35,405 nt of DNA from a virus. Location: positions 1 through 35,405 of IMG/VR virus record IMGVR_UViG_3300048839_001537, one strand, 5' to 3'. The position numbers and the translations under genes are program-made. Below, in pieces: positions 7,267 through 16,368 of the stretch; position 1 is the stretch's first letter, and each line of letters begins with the position of its first letter. A model generated the notes under the pieces. It did not search any database. It worked only from the letters and a program-made list of their open reading frames with translations, and was not told where the DNA came from.

Positions 7267-9479
7267 TAACACTACACTCAGGCAACAAAACTGTACGAAT
7301 AAATCCGAACTCATCCATGAATTTTGAGGTTGTGCATCCGATGTTTTCAGAGGATTTGCAGGGCGGTGGATATAGTTTTCCCATTGAGATTGAAAACAAT
7401 GATGAGAACAATGATGCATTGGGCTTTCCTTCGATGATAAAGCAGGATGATGTGGAGTTCAAATCAACCTGGGATATTTATTTCAAAGGTCACTTCTGGA
7501 AGCGTGGAGTGTTGATCATTGACAGGCCGGGAACAAAGAAGCATAGCGGATATATTCGGACAGGGCTTCAATCTTTTGCCGTGCTGGATAAAATGATGAG
7601 TGAAGTTGACTATGGTGGCGACTTTGACATGGGTGATACTCCTGCAGATGTGATTAATTTTGCAAAAGTAGCGACATACTATAATTTTCAGTGGTGGCAG
7701 AATGGCTTTGTGTTTCCCACTGTCTACGCTCCAAATTTCTACGAAGATTTGAATCCCTCTTATCTGGGATTTATTAACCGATTTGAACGGGTTTATAAAG
7801 TATATCACGTCAATACATTGGGCACTCCGCCAAACAATACAGATTGCCTGGTGCCTATGATGTATGTGATGCACGCTCTTCGAAAGATCTTTGAAGAGGA
7901 AGGGTATTATTTACCGGATAATGCACTGGATGCATATACTACCGGAGGCGGTGGAGCGATTGATTCCGGATTAGATAAGATGATTCTTTGGAACAATGTG
8001 CCACTGGATTCATTTGGAGAGAGCCATTTTGGAGTGAACATTGGACACAATCTGCCCAAAGTTTATTTTGGTGGATTTAGTGTAGCCCCTGCCTTAGAAT
8101 TTGGGGATGAGAATTCTCCATATTCTGATCCTGATAATGTGTATGATGATACCACTTTCCGTTATACGATTCAGGTTGAAGGCCAGCACCGGATAAAATT
8201 GAAGTTTAATTTCACGGTGAATTCCGGTGGTGGTACGATACCCTATTATGCTGTTGTGCGCGCCATTGGACGCATTGTGGCAGGCAATCAACAGTTTGCA
8301 GTGAGCACTTCTGCATCTAATCTGGTGGCAGGCAATACCTATGAGGTTTCCTTCGATGTGAGCCCCAATTTCACATCAGCAGACGTTGGTGAGGAGATTG
8401 AATTTCTGTTGAACATGAACAATATCACATCGCTTCAATCGATCACTGTCAATACATCTTCTATTCAGATTGAAGTGCTGCAGAACAGCTTTGTAAATCT
8501 GTACTCAACTACAATGAACTTGAAAAATCATGTGCCGGAAATGTCGGTACGGGATTTTTTAACCAATCTCCGCACTTTAAGAGGGCTTGATTTTATTCCG
8601 GATGAGACGTTCAAAGAGATGAGAATCATCATGAGGCCGGAATTGATTGAACCTCCTGATGGTGTGGAAGATATCACCTCCCGTGTGATGCCTGATCACA
8701 GAGCAAATATCAATGAGGACAGCGTGCGGTCCATCGGTTATGAATGGCCAAGTGATGATGATCTGTTGACCGATAATTTCAAAGAGTATGATCGCAATTT
8801 GGATACAGGTGCTGTCAATTCTGTGGCTGACTTACCTACTCCGGTACTGCTTGGACAAACCGTGCGGGTGAAGGATCTAAATGTGCGCTATATCACAGGC
8901 GTGGATATTGCCGGTGCTTTGGAATGGCAAAAGTATAGGGATGATTATGATGATTACTATTTCGATCCTCAAGGACATGTGGAATTGCGGTCTTCCATTA
9001 CTCCGATGCTTATGACTGAGATTGATGATACTTACACCAACATCACTGTAATGCCTCATACCATGGCTGTGGCCAGAAGTGCTCCTTTTGGGGTGGATGG
9101 TGGTGCTACCTCTGCGCGGTTCATGTATTTCTGTCCAAATGCAGCTGATGCCTTGGGCTCTTATTATCCGTTTGCAACTTCACAGCCTTCTGTGAGCACA
9201 TATTCTGCCGAAAATCCGGGATCTCGATTTATTATGAATGGTAGCACTCCGGACTCATTGCTCCTTGAGCATTGGGTTTCGTTTATGCTTCGTTCCGGAA
9301 AGTTTCTATGGGAGAATGACATTGATCTTGATTGGGCTGCGATTCAGAATCTCAATGATTTTGAAAAGGGAATTTATTTTATTAAGGCATTGGATAAGGC
9401 TCATATACTGATAAAGCAGGTGAGTATTTCATTGGGTGAACAGATTGGTGTGAGCCAAATTCAATTTATCAGACGATGA
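7263..9479 (+). CDS. Large tail protein, possible tail-hub/baseplate protein
   Basis: 738 residues, the largest tail protein here after the tape measure. The N-terminal 150 residues (start with a strand-rich segment, 'NPNSSMNFEVVHP', then 'GYSFPIEI' and 'GVLIIDRPG') resemble the hub domain of tail-associated proteins that build the tube tip. A beta-sandwich-like insertion is apparent around residues 290-410, with repeated Gly/Ser loops and 'YEVSFDVS'. The C-terminal part carries many Asp and Tyr. The receptor-contacting part of the tail may reside here, since no separate tail fibre gene is seen. Overlaps neighbours on both sides by 4 bases. Confidence 0.55.
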   Translation: MITLHSGNKTVRINPNSSMNFEVVHPMFSEDLQGGGYSFPIEIENNDENNDALGFPSMIKQDDVEFKSTWDIYFKGHFWKRGVLIIDRPGTKKHSGYIRTGLQSFAVLDKMMSEVDYGGDFDMGDTPADVINFAKVATYYNFQWWQNGFVFPTVYAPNFYEDLNPSYLGFINRFERVYKVYHVNTLGTPPNNTDCLVPMMYVMHALRKIFEEEGYYLPDNALDAYTTGGGGAIDSGLDKMILWNNVPLDSFGESHFGVNIGHNLPKVYFGGFSVAPALEFGDENSPYSDPDNVYDDTTFRYTIQVEGQHRIKLKFNFTVNSGGGTIPYYAVVRAIGRIVAGNQQFAVSTSASNLVAGNTYEVSFDVSPNFTSADVGEEIEFLLNMNNITSLQSITVNTSSIQIEVLQNSFVNLYSTTMNLKNHVPEMSVRDFLTNLRTLRGLDFIPDETFKEMRIIMRPELIEPPDGVEDITSRVMPDHRANINEDSVRSIGYEWPSDDDLLTDNFKEYDRNLDTGAVNSVADLPTPVLLGQTVRVKDLNVRYITGVDIAGALEWQKYRDDYDDYYFDPQGHVELRSSITPMLMTEIDDTYTNITVMPHTMAVARSAPFGVDGGATSARFMYFCPNAADALGSYYPFATSQPSVSTYSAENPGSRFIMNGSTPDSLLLEHWVSFMLRSGKFLWENDIDLDWAAIQNLNDFEKGIYFIKALDKAHILIKQVSISLGEQIGVSQIQFIRR

Positions 9480-9898
9480 CAGCATCAGAATTGCATGAGA
9501 AAATAACCCGCAAAGGGATGCTGGAAAAGTGGGGCAACATACTCATTGAAAGATGGGTGAAGTCCATTGATAAGGTGGATGCTGTGCACACCAGGGCATT
9601 GGCGCAGAGTTTTAAAAAGCAGGTAAGTGCAGACAAGATCAGATTGGAATATTTGAAGTATGGATCTTATGTGGATATGGGTGCCGGATCAGGATATACT
9701 AAAGGCCAGATGAAAATCAGAGCTTCTGTTGGTCTTGGTAATGCTGTGAGAAAAGGCAGGAAACCCAAAAAGTGGAAGAGCAAAACGATGTACAGCCAAA
9801 TTGCAAAGCTGGCTGAAATAGTAGCACGGGAAGACGGAAGAGATGTGGCCAATTATGTGGCCAGCAATATTATTATACCCTTAGTAATTGAACAATAA
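9476..9898 (+). CDS. Small basic protein upstream of tape measure, HK97 gp10-like tail/neck candidate
   Basis: 140 residues, strongly basic. A helical N-terminus is followed by a 'LKYGSYVDMGAGSGYTKG' segment; the combination of Tyr, a 'VDMGAG' turn and a Lys/Arg-rich loop (KGRKPKKWKSKT) recalls tail completion or minor tail proteins that carry a 'hxxYhxxGT' turn. It overlaps both neighbours by 4 and 1 bases, directly before the tape measure gene. A tail terminator or neck role is possible. The family match is weak. Confidence 0.45.
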   Translation: MTASELHEKITRKGMLEKWGNILIERWVKSIDKVDAVHTRALAQSFKKQVSADKIRLEYLKYGSYVDMGAGSGYTKGQMKIRASVGLGNAVRKGRKPKKWKSKTMYSQIAKLAEIVAREDGRDVANYVASNIIIPLVIEQ

Positions 9899-12747
9899 TG
9901 GCAACACAAACGGAAAAGGCAGTTGTAGAAGCCTACTTAAATAATACAAAGGTATTGAGCTCTGTCAAAGAGATGGAGGGAGCGATGAAGTCGCTTAAAA
10001 CGGTGATTCGTAGCACAGAAGATCCTGCATTGAGGGCGCAGGCCATTGAGCAGTACAAAAAAATAAGAGATCAGGTTTCTGAAATTACTTCTGAATTAAA
10101 AACTCAGAAGGATGCCTGGGATCGCATTAAAGAAACAGCCGGTGCACTTGGACTGGCTGGAGGAATATATGCAGCTGTAAGCGCACTGAAGCAGTTTGCC
10201 ACGGATTCTTTTAAGGCTTATATCGACAATGAGAAGCATGAGACCAGATTGCTCAATGCTTTGAAGGGGCGCGAAGATGTTCAGAGGCGATTGTTGGGTC
10301 AAGCTAATAGGCTGCGTGATACGCTGGGGATCAGTGATAGTGTAATTGTGGAACAACAAACATTTCTTGCCAACCAGGGCAGAACAGAGACTCAGATTAG
10401 GAAGACAATTGATGCTGCCGTTCAGCTCAGTGCAGTGACGGGTGATGATTTGGAAGCATCAATCAAAAAACTGGATGTCACTTTTGAAGGGACCGTTGGG
10501 AAGTTAGGCAAGTTGGATGACGGATTTAATAAGCTCACCAAAGAGCAGCTGGCCAATGGTGCTGCCATTGATATGGTGATTGAGAAGTATGGAACATTTG
10601 CACAAGACAGCTCCGGTACTACAGCAAATGCACTTAGTGTATTAAGTCAGAATTTCGGAGAGCTGCAGGAAGCTATTGGAAAGGCAATAGCAAAAGGTGG
10701 CGGCTTCATTGGCTTCTTGAATGAATTTATATCGAAGTCAAGACAATTGATTGATCCTTCAGCACATGATGCTGATTTTAACATGGCCGCAACTCTAAAA
10801 TATCAGGAAAAATATTTGGCATCCTTCCAAAAATTTAGAGATGATATGCGAGCTACCGGGTCAACTAAACAAGATTCAGACTTAGAGCTTGAGTATAACA
10901 AGCAAAATAATGATCAAATAGTCAAGCTTTATAAAGCAATGACCAATGCGAAAAGTGCGGCGGCAAAATCTCAATTGTTGTTTGTTGTTACGCTACTTGA
11001 TCAAGAGAAAAATGCCGTAGCAAATTTTCTGAAGGACGAAAAGGAAGGAAAATTAAAGGCAGAAAGAATTGTCTCAGATGAGAAAAAAGCATTGGCAGCA
11101 GAGCAGCAAAAAATTGCAGAAGCATCCGCGAAGCAGCGACTACAGTCAATTAATACACTCCAGTCAGAGCTTGTGGCTCTTCAATTAGAATCGCTGAAGG
11201 ATGAAGTTGAGAAGGCCGTTGCTGCAGAAGAACAAAAATATCAAGCTAAAAAATCAGGACTTGAAAAAGAAATAACTCTCCACTCAAGGGACAAAGAGTT
11301 GGTGGCCCTGGCTCATGCTGCACTGGAGCAATTGGAGCAAAATCATATTGATTCGTTGGCTGCCATTGTGCAGGCAGGCAATGAAAAGCTCCGGAAGGAT
11401 GGCTTAAAACAGGATCTGGATAATTTAAAGGACTGGCATCAAATTGAAATAGCAGAGATCACCAATCAGAGAGTGCAGAACCTCACCTCTGAAAAAGAAT
11501 ATCAACAGCAGCTTTTTGATCATCAGAAATTATATCTGATCGGTAAAATTAAAAACCTGCAGGACTATGGCCAGTCCACGGCAGAGGTTGAAAAGGAGAT
11601 GAGTGATTTAGTCTTGAAAAATCAGGCTGAAACACTCCGGGCTCAAGGTGAACTGTGGAAGGAAGCCACTAAGAGCTTGAGCAAAGAAAAGCAGGAAGAA
11701 TTAGCATTGGAGTATGAGGCTTTGGCCATTATGACCACTACCGGTATCAGTATCACCGGGGAAACGGCTGAAGAGATGCTCTCTCACATTGAAGAAGTGC
11801 TTTCCGGTACCACAGAGAGAATGACTGAGCTTTTTGACATGATTGGCCAGCGGGTAGGTGAATTGGGAAGTGTGGTGTCAGGCATGTGGGGATCGATTCT
11901 GGATATCGCAGAGAATAAGAATGCTAAATTTTTGCAGAAGAATAAGAAGGCTCTGGATTCTGAGGTGAAGGGATATAAGAGCATGCTCACACGAAAACTT
12001 CTTACACAGGAGCAGTATGATGCAAAGGTGGCTGCAGCTCAGGAAGAGTTTGATAAGAAGCAGCGAAAAATGGCCCGTGAAAATGCTGCACGCAATAAAA
12101 AGCTGGCCATCTTTAATGCTGTGATCTCTACAGCTCAGGCGGTGGTTGGTCAATTGTCGATGTCTCCAGTTGGTCCGTGGAATTATGTGCTGGCTGCGCT
12201 GATGGCTGTTGCCGGTGGTTTACAGATTGCTGCCATAGCATCAGAGCCACTGCCGGAGCTTAGACGTGGTAAGCGGTTTACGGGGGGTGGGAAGCATCCT
12301 GTGAGTCAGCAAAAGGTGACTGATGAAGCCGGAAACTCATTCTTGGTGGAAGATGATGAGACTCTTTTAAGTGCAGATACCAGGGCGAAGAATCCTGATC
12401 TGGTGGATGCTTTATTGGATGCTTCTTTGAATAACAATGGGGAGCTCAAAGGGGATGCATTGGATAGGGAGCTTCCACAGATCAATACCAGTCGAGCCAG
12501 TGAGACCAGCAGACTGCTCAGGCAAGGTGCTTTTCAGGTAGCTGCTCCCGGTTCGGATGGAGGACCATTGGCAGGGGAGATCTCCGCTGACAGGGCCGGA
12601 AGAAATGATCCGGATACTTCTGTGCTGCATAAGCTCAATGATACTTTAAGCAGGATACTGGATGAGGGTGTGGAAGCTAAACTCACTCACCGCCAGTTTC
12701 GAAGGGATCTTAAAAGATTAGATACCATTACCGGGACGAAGGGATAA
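9898..12747 (+). CDS. Tail tape measure protein
   Basis: 949 residues. The N-terminal 280 residues show the classic tape-measure start: 'VKEMEGAMKSLKTVIR' helices, a hydrophobic segment near residues 80-100 (AGALGLAGGIYAAVSAL) and a Lys/Gln-rich helical stretch. Long heptad-rich coiled coil fills the middle (about 380-620). A second hydrophobic cluster lies near residues 740-780 (LAALMAVAGGLQIAAIAS), as in other tape measures that enter the host membrane. By the usual rule of about 0.15 nm per residue the tail would be near 140 nm, so this is a long-tailed siphovirus. It is the last gene of the rightward late block and ends 3 bases from a convergent gene. Confidence 0.9.
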   Translation: MATQTEKAVVEAYLNNTKVLSSVKEMEGAMKSLKTVIRSTEDPALRAQAIEQYKKIRDQVSEITSELKTQKDAWDRIKETAGALGLAGGIYAAVSALKQFATDSFKAYIDNEKHETRLLNALKGREDVQRRLLGQANRLRDTLGISDSVIVEQQTFLANQGRTETQIRKTIDAAVQLSAVTGDDLEASIKKLDVTFEGTVGKLGKLDDGFNKLTKEQLANGAAIDMVIEKYGTFAQDSSGTTANALSVLSQNFGELQEAIGKAIAKGGGFIGFLNEFISKSRQLIDPSAHDADFNMAATLKYQEKYLASFQKFRDDMRATGSTKQDSDLELEYNKQNNDQIVKLYKAMTNAKSAAAKSQLLFVVTLLDQEKNAVANFLKDEKEGKLKAERIVSDEKKALAAEQQKIAEASAKQRLQSINTLQSELVALQLESLKDEVEKAVAAEEQKYQAKKSGLEKEITLHSRDKELVALAHAALEQLEQNHIDSLAAIVQAGNEKLRKDGLKQDLDNLKDWHQIEIAEITNQRVQNLTSEKEYQQQLFDHQKLYLIGKIKNLQDYGQSTAEVEKEMSDLVLKNQAETLRAQGELWKEATKSLSKEKQEELALEYEALAIMTTTGISITGETAEEMLSHIEEVLSGTTERMTELFDMIGQRVGELGSVVSGMWGSILDIAENKNAKFLQKNKKALDSEVKGYKSMLTRKLLTQEQYDAKVAAAQEEFDKKQRKMARENAARNKKLAIFNAVISTAQAVVGQLSMSPVGPWNYVLAALMAVAGGLQIAAIASEPLPELRRGKRFTGGGKHPVSQQKVTDEAGNSFLVEDDETLLSADTRAKNPDLVDALLDASLNNNGELKGDALDRELPQINTSRASETSRLLRQGAFQVAAPGSDGGPLAGEISADRAGRNDPDTSVLHKLNDTLSRILDEGVEAKLTHRQFRRDLKRLDTITGTKG

Positions 12748-12750
12748 GTC

Positions 12751-13290
12751 CTACCAATCACCTGTTGAATTTTCTTTTGTTATAAATGCAATATAACTAT
12801 CAACAACTGATTGCAAATCTGCCTTTAGATTATCTCTCAATAAAATTACTTTCTCTTTAGAGAGCCCGAAGTATTTCATTCGCTCCTGCTTTGGAGCATT
12901 GTCCCCTTCAAATGGTTCAATGTGATTAATTTCTCCGTGTAAGCCCTTCACATGTGCAGATTCATTAAAAACGTCTGATAATATGATCCTAAATCTATTT
13001 TCTTTAAACATGAATTTTACTGAGTACGCATAAGTGTATGTGAATTGATTTGAGTTCTTGGGATAATAAACAAATATTGCTTTAACCAGAATTAATCCTG
13101 CATCCTTGTCATCGTTTTGTATTACCGATTGTGCAGACTTCCACTTTTCTGCAATAAACATTTTTGTTTCAGAATAAATCTGGGCTTGGGGTTTTTCGAT
13201 TGAGTCCGTAACTTCCCATCTAAAGTTTTCTTGAGAATACAGGTTCCCATAAGCTAAAGCAAGAGTGGCTAATAATAAAATTGTTTTCAT
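12751..13290 (-). CDS. Secreted DUF4468-type protein (lysogenic accessory gene)
   Basis: 179 residues with a clear signal peptide (residues 1-20, ending near Ser-Gln-Glu). The mature part matches the DUF4468 pattern common in Bacteroidetes secreted proteins: an early 'KMFIAEKW' helix, a 'QNDDKDAGLILVKA' strand with conserved Asp-Asp and Gly, and a beta sheet rich in Tyr/Phe. The function of the family is unknown. The gene lies on the opposite strand to the late genes, next to the integrase, where prophages keep genes expressed in the lysogen. It may be a host-modifying 'moron' gene; that is inference. Confidence 0.65.
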   Translation of the reverse strand: MKTILLLATLALAYGNLYSQENFRWEVTDSIEKPQAQIYSETKMFIAEKWKSAQSVIQNDDKDAGLILVKAIFVYYPKNSNQFTYTYAYSVKFMFKENRFRIILSDVFNESAHVKGLHGEINHIEPFEGDNAPKQERMKYFGLSKEKVILLRDNLKADLQSVVDSYIAFITKENSTGDW

Positions 13291-13300
13291 TGTGAATCGA

Positions 13301-14482
13301 TTATTCTTGTGACTTATTATTAAAGTAGCTTTCCATGTTGCTCATACCCGCCTGTTTTTGTTGATCTACAATATGAACATAAACAAATGTAGTTTTAATA
13401 TCCTTGTGTCCCATAATCTCTTTCAAAACTTCAACCTTCCCTCCTGACTCCAAAAACATTACTGCGAATGTATGCCTTGAAGCGTGCATTGTGATCTGTT
13501 TGGGAATTTCTGCATAGTCGGCAATCTCCTTCAAGTATCGATTTGAAACAGCATCAGCAAATGTGTCAAATAGATTCCCTGATTCATTGCTGATGAACCT
13601 CTGAGCAATTTGGGTTAAAGGTATTTTGAGGATTTTCTGAGACTGATTGTTTTTTTCAGGCATGAAAATTAATGTATCACCCGCGATGTTGTTCCAATTG
13701 ATCCTCTGTAGGTCTGATATTCGCAAAGAGGTGAAACAGCCAAACAGGAAGTACTGCAATACTTTTTTAAATCTTTCAGGTGTTTTTGGCCTTGAATAAA
13801 TATCCACAAGTTTTACTACTTCATCCGTGGTGAGAAATACCCTTTCAGATTGAACTGATTTTGCCTTAAAATTTACATACGGATTTTTAGAAATAATCCC
13901 TCGCCTAATCGCTTGGTTAATGATGTACTTCATGTTCCGATGAACTTTCCATCTTGTATTGATATGAAGATTTAATTTGAGTAACCAGCGCTCAAGTGAG
14001 TCGATGAAGTCGTAATTCAAATCCTTAAATGCTACGCTGGGATTAAACTTAACAAGCTTGATGAGTGTATTATTGTAACTCTTTATTGTCAGTGTTTTTT
14101 TATGCGCTCGCTGCAACATGATCTCCTTCCTAAAAAAGGCAATAAAATCCCCGCGGGAATCTGTTTCAATGATCAGTTTTTTGAAATCATCCAGGCTCAA
14201 GTCCTGATCTTCTAACCGTGCTCGAATTTGTATGTCGTGCACCTTCGTTTTTAAGTGATTTAAGACAAGGTTGTAGTCCGCAACTTTCTCCCGTGACAGG
14301 GCCCCTTCTTTCACATAGATAATTTTTTGCAAGTCGGTGCTGAACGATTCCGGTTTCACCCAAATATCTAGCGGGATGATCAATCTGTTCCCTGCCTTGA
14401 ATGATTGGATACAAACTGAGCAGGTTCCGTCCTTCCGTGGGCGGTCTCTTCTCATCATTATTTTGAAAGTGACTCCAATCAT
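13301..14482 (-). CDS. int: Tyrosine site-specific integrase
   Basis: About 393 residues from ATG 14482; an upstream in-frame ATG at 14677 would add 65 residues of low-complexity sequence covering the repeat boxes, which I regard as non-coding. Domain order is typical: Bacteroidetes-type arm-binding N-terminus (residues 1-100, 'VTFKIMMRRDRPRKDGT'), SAM-like core-binding domain (about 110-205), catalytic domain (about 212-385). Catalytic residues are visible: Arg254 (SLRISDL), His333 and Arg336 (HASRHTF), His359 (MGHKD), and nucleophile Tyr368 (FVYVHI); Lys283 is a candidate for the beta-hairpin lysine. It integrates and, perhaps with an unseen partner, excises the phage. All key residues are intact. 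Confidence 0.92.
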   Translation of the reverse strand: MIGVTFKIMMRRDRPRKDGTCSVCIQSFKAGNRLIIPLDIWVKPESFSTDLQKIIYVKEGALSREKVADYNLVLNHLKTKVHDIQIRARLEDQDLSLDDFKKLIIETDSRGDFIAFFRKEIMLQRAHKKTLTIKSYNNTLIKLVKFNPSVAFKDLNYDFIDSLERWLLKLNLHINTRWKVHRNMKYIINQAIRRGIISKNPYVNFKAKSVQSERVFLTTDEVVKLVDIYSRPKTPERFKKVLQYFLFGCFTSLRISDLQRINWNNIAGDTLIFMPEKNNQSQKILKIPLTQIAQRFISNESGNLFDTFADAVSNRYLKEIADYAEIPKQITMHASRHTFAVMFLESGGKVEVLKEIMGHKDIKTTFVYVHIVDQQKQAGMSNMESYFNNKSQE

Positions 14483-14505
14483 GCGATGGTTCGATTTTGT
14501 CGTTT

Positions 14506-14748
14506 GGGGGAGTAATTCGAACTTGTCAGAATCTTGTGGGAGTTCTGGGGGAGTAGCCAGACTTGAGCTTCTATATTTCGCAGAATAAAAGGCTGAAACT
14601 GCGTTGAAATAGCTATAAATCTTATATGTCGCTGGGACGACGGTTGAATTTGTTGACCTACTAGATGACTTTTTCAAATATCTAAGTTGTTGTTCCCTAT
14701 GTGTATAGACTATAAAAAAATAGTGGAAGGGGGAGTATTGGGGGAGTA
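14506..14748. repeat. Four GGGGGAGTA boxes between integrase and repressor genes
   Basis: The 9-base box GGGGGAGTA occurs at 14506-14514, 14547-14555, 14729-14737 and 14740-14748; two copies continue as GGGGGAGTAATT. A degenerate GTGGGAGTT lies at 14537. The 267-base gap 14483-14749 holds no convincing gene. Direct repeats next to an integrase gene are commonly arm-type binding sites around attP, so this is a candidate attachment/regulatory region. The core site itself cannot be identified from this window. Confidence 0.5.
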
Positions 14749-14749
14749 A

Positions 14750-15412
14750 TTAAATTTGGCTTCTTCGAATCGAGCCTTTTACAATAAAGAGGTGTAAGAT
14801 TTTTTTCATGTCTAGGTCAAAATCAGAATATTTTCGCATCCCTTCTGATGTGCTTTCGGAATTATCGCTAGTACATAATACTTTCTTCGAATTGGGGCTT
14901 TTAAGTATCCTTTTAACAAATCTCTGCTCGTGGGTGACAACCAGATAGGCTTCTCCAAATTGCAAAACAGACAGGTCCTTAATCTTCTTACAAATGATTA
15001 TGCAGCCATTTTCAAATGTTGGATCCATACTGTGTCCAAATACAGGTAAGGCGAATGAGCAGTCTTCAAATCCGGGTATGATTAAATTAAAATCTGGTAG
15101 TTCTGGCTTGTCTGAAAACATAGAAATATTCGATGCCGATATATCAAAATCATAAAAAGGAATCCCTTTGGATCTGGAATAATTCTTTATTGCTTCTGAA
15201 TCATTGAAAACTTTGTTTTTAATCTCATCGTCAAAAACCTCATAGAATTTTATCATAAAATTCTTGCTAGCTGTCACTCTACCAGCAAGATAGTTGGACA
15301 CTACACTTTTTGAAAAGCCTGTCTTCTCTGCTATATCTGCATCTTTTTTAATTACCCGTTGACCTTTAAGTTTTTCAACTGCTGCAATTAGGTCTTCATT
15401 CACTTCAACCAT
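14750..15412 (-). CDS. LexA/CI-like phage repressor with S24 peptidase domain
   Basis: 220 residues from ATG 15412; the longer reading frame upstream is rejected because it runs through the operators. Residues 8-50 form an HTH (DADIAEKTGFSKSVVSNYLAGR). Residues about 110-215 form the S24 domain with the nucleophile Ser128 in GHSMDPTF and the general base Lys167 in RFVKRIL. Such proteins hold the prophage silent and are inactivated by RecA-stimulated self-cleavage after DNA damage. A clear Ala-Gly cleavage site in the linker (80-110) is not obvious, so inducibility is not certain. Divergent to the Cro-like gene. Confidence 0.88.
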   Translation of the reverse strand: MVEVNEDLIAAVEKLKGQRVIKKDADIAEKTGFSKSVVSNYLAGRVTASKNFMIKFYEVFDDEIKNKVFNDSEAIKNYSRSKGIPFYDFDISASNISMFSDKPELPDFNLIIPGFEDCSFALPVFGHSMDPTFENGCIIICKKIKDLSVLQFGEAYLVVTHEQRFVKRILKSPNSKKVLCTSDNSESTSEGMRKYSDFDLDMKKILHLFIVKGSIRRSQI

Positions 15413-15428
15413 GTTGATAACTAATGTT

Positions 15429-15475
15429 GAAAACTTTGTTTTCGATTCAGTAATATTTTGAAAACTTAGTTTTTC
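15429..15475. promoter_or_regulatory. Two repressor/Cro operator candidates
   Basis: The gap between repressor and Cro-like genes holds two near-palindromes: GAAAACTTTGTTTTC (15429-15443) and GAAAACTTAGTTTTTC (15460-15475). Their centres are about 31 bases apart, close to three helical turns, so dimers would lie on the same face. Location and symmetry fit operators of the lysis-lysogeny switch. On the minus strand TATATTTG (around 15494-15501) looks like a Bacteroidetes -7 element for the repressor promoter, but I see no well-spaced TTG -33 element. Confidence 0.7.
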
Positions 15476-15511
15476 TTTGTTGCATATATAGAAGCAAATA
15501 TAAAAACATAA

Positions 15512-15736
15512 ATGCAATTAACTAATAAAGCCTTAGAGGCAATCACTTCAAAGCCAAGGATATTAAACATGATTGCACTTTCGTGTGAGCGATCAGAGTC
15601 TGCCATCAGAAGGTGGGTACACAGAAATGATCCTATGTTGACCACAGCCGGTGTTCTGGACATAATTAAGGCGGAAACAGGTCTAGATGAAAGAGAGATT
15701 CTTTCTGAACGTGAAACGGTTCAAAAGGATGCTTAA
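15512..15736 (+). CDS. Small Cro-like DNA-binding protein
   Basis: 74 residues. Helical throughout, with a helix-turn-helix-like section at about residues 14-50 (PRILNMIALSCERSESAIRRW) and a C-terminal acidic helix. First gene of the rightward early operon, divergent from the repressor, and directly beyond the two GAAAAC operators: the normal place for Cro. The start codon lies just past the operator zone with a short A-rich leader. The next gene overlaps it by 8 bases. Confidence 0.65.
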   Translation: MQLTNKALEAITSKPRILNMIALSCERSESAIRRWVHRNDPMLTTAGVLDIIKAETGLDEREILSERETVQKDA

Positions 15737-16112
15737 TAAAACTCTTTACATATCTGCTCCTCCGGGCTATTGTGACAGGTACAACTGCATGGCATACGAG
15801 TCTGCACTTCGTTCTTTGGTTGAGATTGGATGCTGTGTAGTGATCCGTGAGGAGTTGTATAAAGTGAATAATTGGTTTCGGTATATGAGGTTATGTATGA
15901 AGGAACTATTAAAGTGTGACGGTCTCGTGATTATGCCTGGTCAAAACGTAAGGAAAAGTACTGGAACAGAAGTGCGAATAGCTGCGTCATTAAACATTCC
16001 CGTGATTGACCTTAGTAGTCGGTTTTATTGGGGAGATGACTTCACTACTGGAGATGTAAAACAGTTAATTCATCAATATCTGATCCATGAAAGCATCCAC
16101 CCACTTAGTTAA
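15729..16112 (+). CDS. DUF4406 family protein (nucleoside deoxyribosyltransferase-like fold)
   Basis: 127 residues from ATG 15729; longer frames upstream overlap the Cro-like gene and are unlikely. The pattern fits DUF4406: a first strand LYISAP, Asn in the first helix region (YNCMAYESAL), a second strand CCVVIREEL, 'LLKCDGLVIMPG', 'STGTEVRIAASLNIPVID'. This family shares the fold of nucleoside 2-deoxyribosyltransferases; in phages its substrate is unknown. The 'S-T-G-T-E' stretch supplies the Glu (about residue 86) that matches the position of the catalytic acid in the enzyme family. A role in nucleotide metabolism during replication is inference. Confidence 0.75.
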   Translation: MLNKTLYISAPPGYCDRYNCMAYESALRSLVEIGCCVVIREELYKVNNWFRYMRLCMKELLKCDGLVIMPGQNVRKSTGTEVRIAASLNIPVIDLSSRFYWGDDFTTGDVKQLIHQYLIHESIHPLS

Positions 16113-16368
16113 GAATGCACCACTGATGGACCTCTCCGGAATTAAAACGCATGAGGTGCGATTGATTGTAGAGGGATTGATTCGGATGAGGAATGAAATG
16201 AATGAACGGATCTGTGAAGATGATGAAAAGACTATTGATGTGGAAAGGTTCATTGCTAAGGATTATCAGAGTAAGAATCTCAGAAACTGCCTGCTGGTGA
16301 AAAACAATATTGATGAATTAATCAATACTATCCAAAATCAAAATCATGTTCCAATTATTGAGCCTTAA
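16087..16368 (+). CDS. Hypothetical early protein
   Basis: 93 residues, helical and charged, not recognised. It has a 'HEVRLIVEGLIRMRNEMNERI' helix and a conserved-looking 'DVERFIAKDYQSKNLRNCLLVKN' stretch. It overlaps the DUF4406 gene by 26 bases and the next gene by 23 bases, showing tight packing of the early operon. Confidence 0.6.
   Translation: MKASTHLVKNAPLMDLSGIKTHEVRLIVEGLIRMRNEMNERICEDDEKTIDVERFIAKDYQSKNLRNCLLVKNNIDELINTIQNQNHVPIIEP

Noticed and set aside
7464-7874. 136-residue open frame on the minus strand inside the tail protein gene
   Set aside because: Lies wholly inside a strongly coding plus-strand gene and its product looks random.
14483-14677. N-terminal extension of the integrase to ATG 14677
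   Set aside because: The added residues are low-complexity and cover the GGGGGAGTA boxes; ATG 14482 gives the usual Bacteroidetes integrase start.
15413-15517. Extension of the repressor to the upstream ATG
   Set aside because: The added frame spans the operator palindromes; ATG 15412 gives a normal HTH start.
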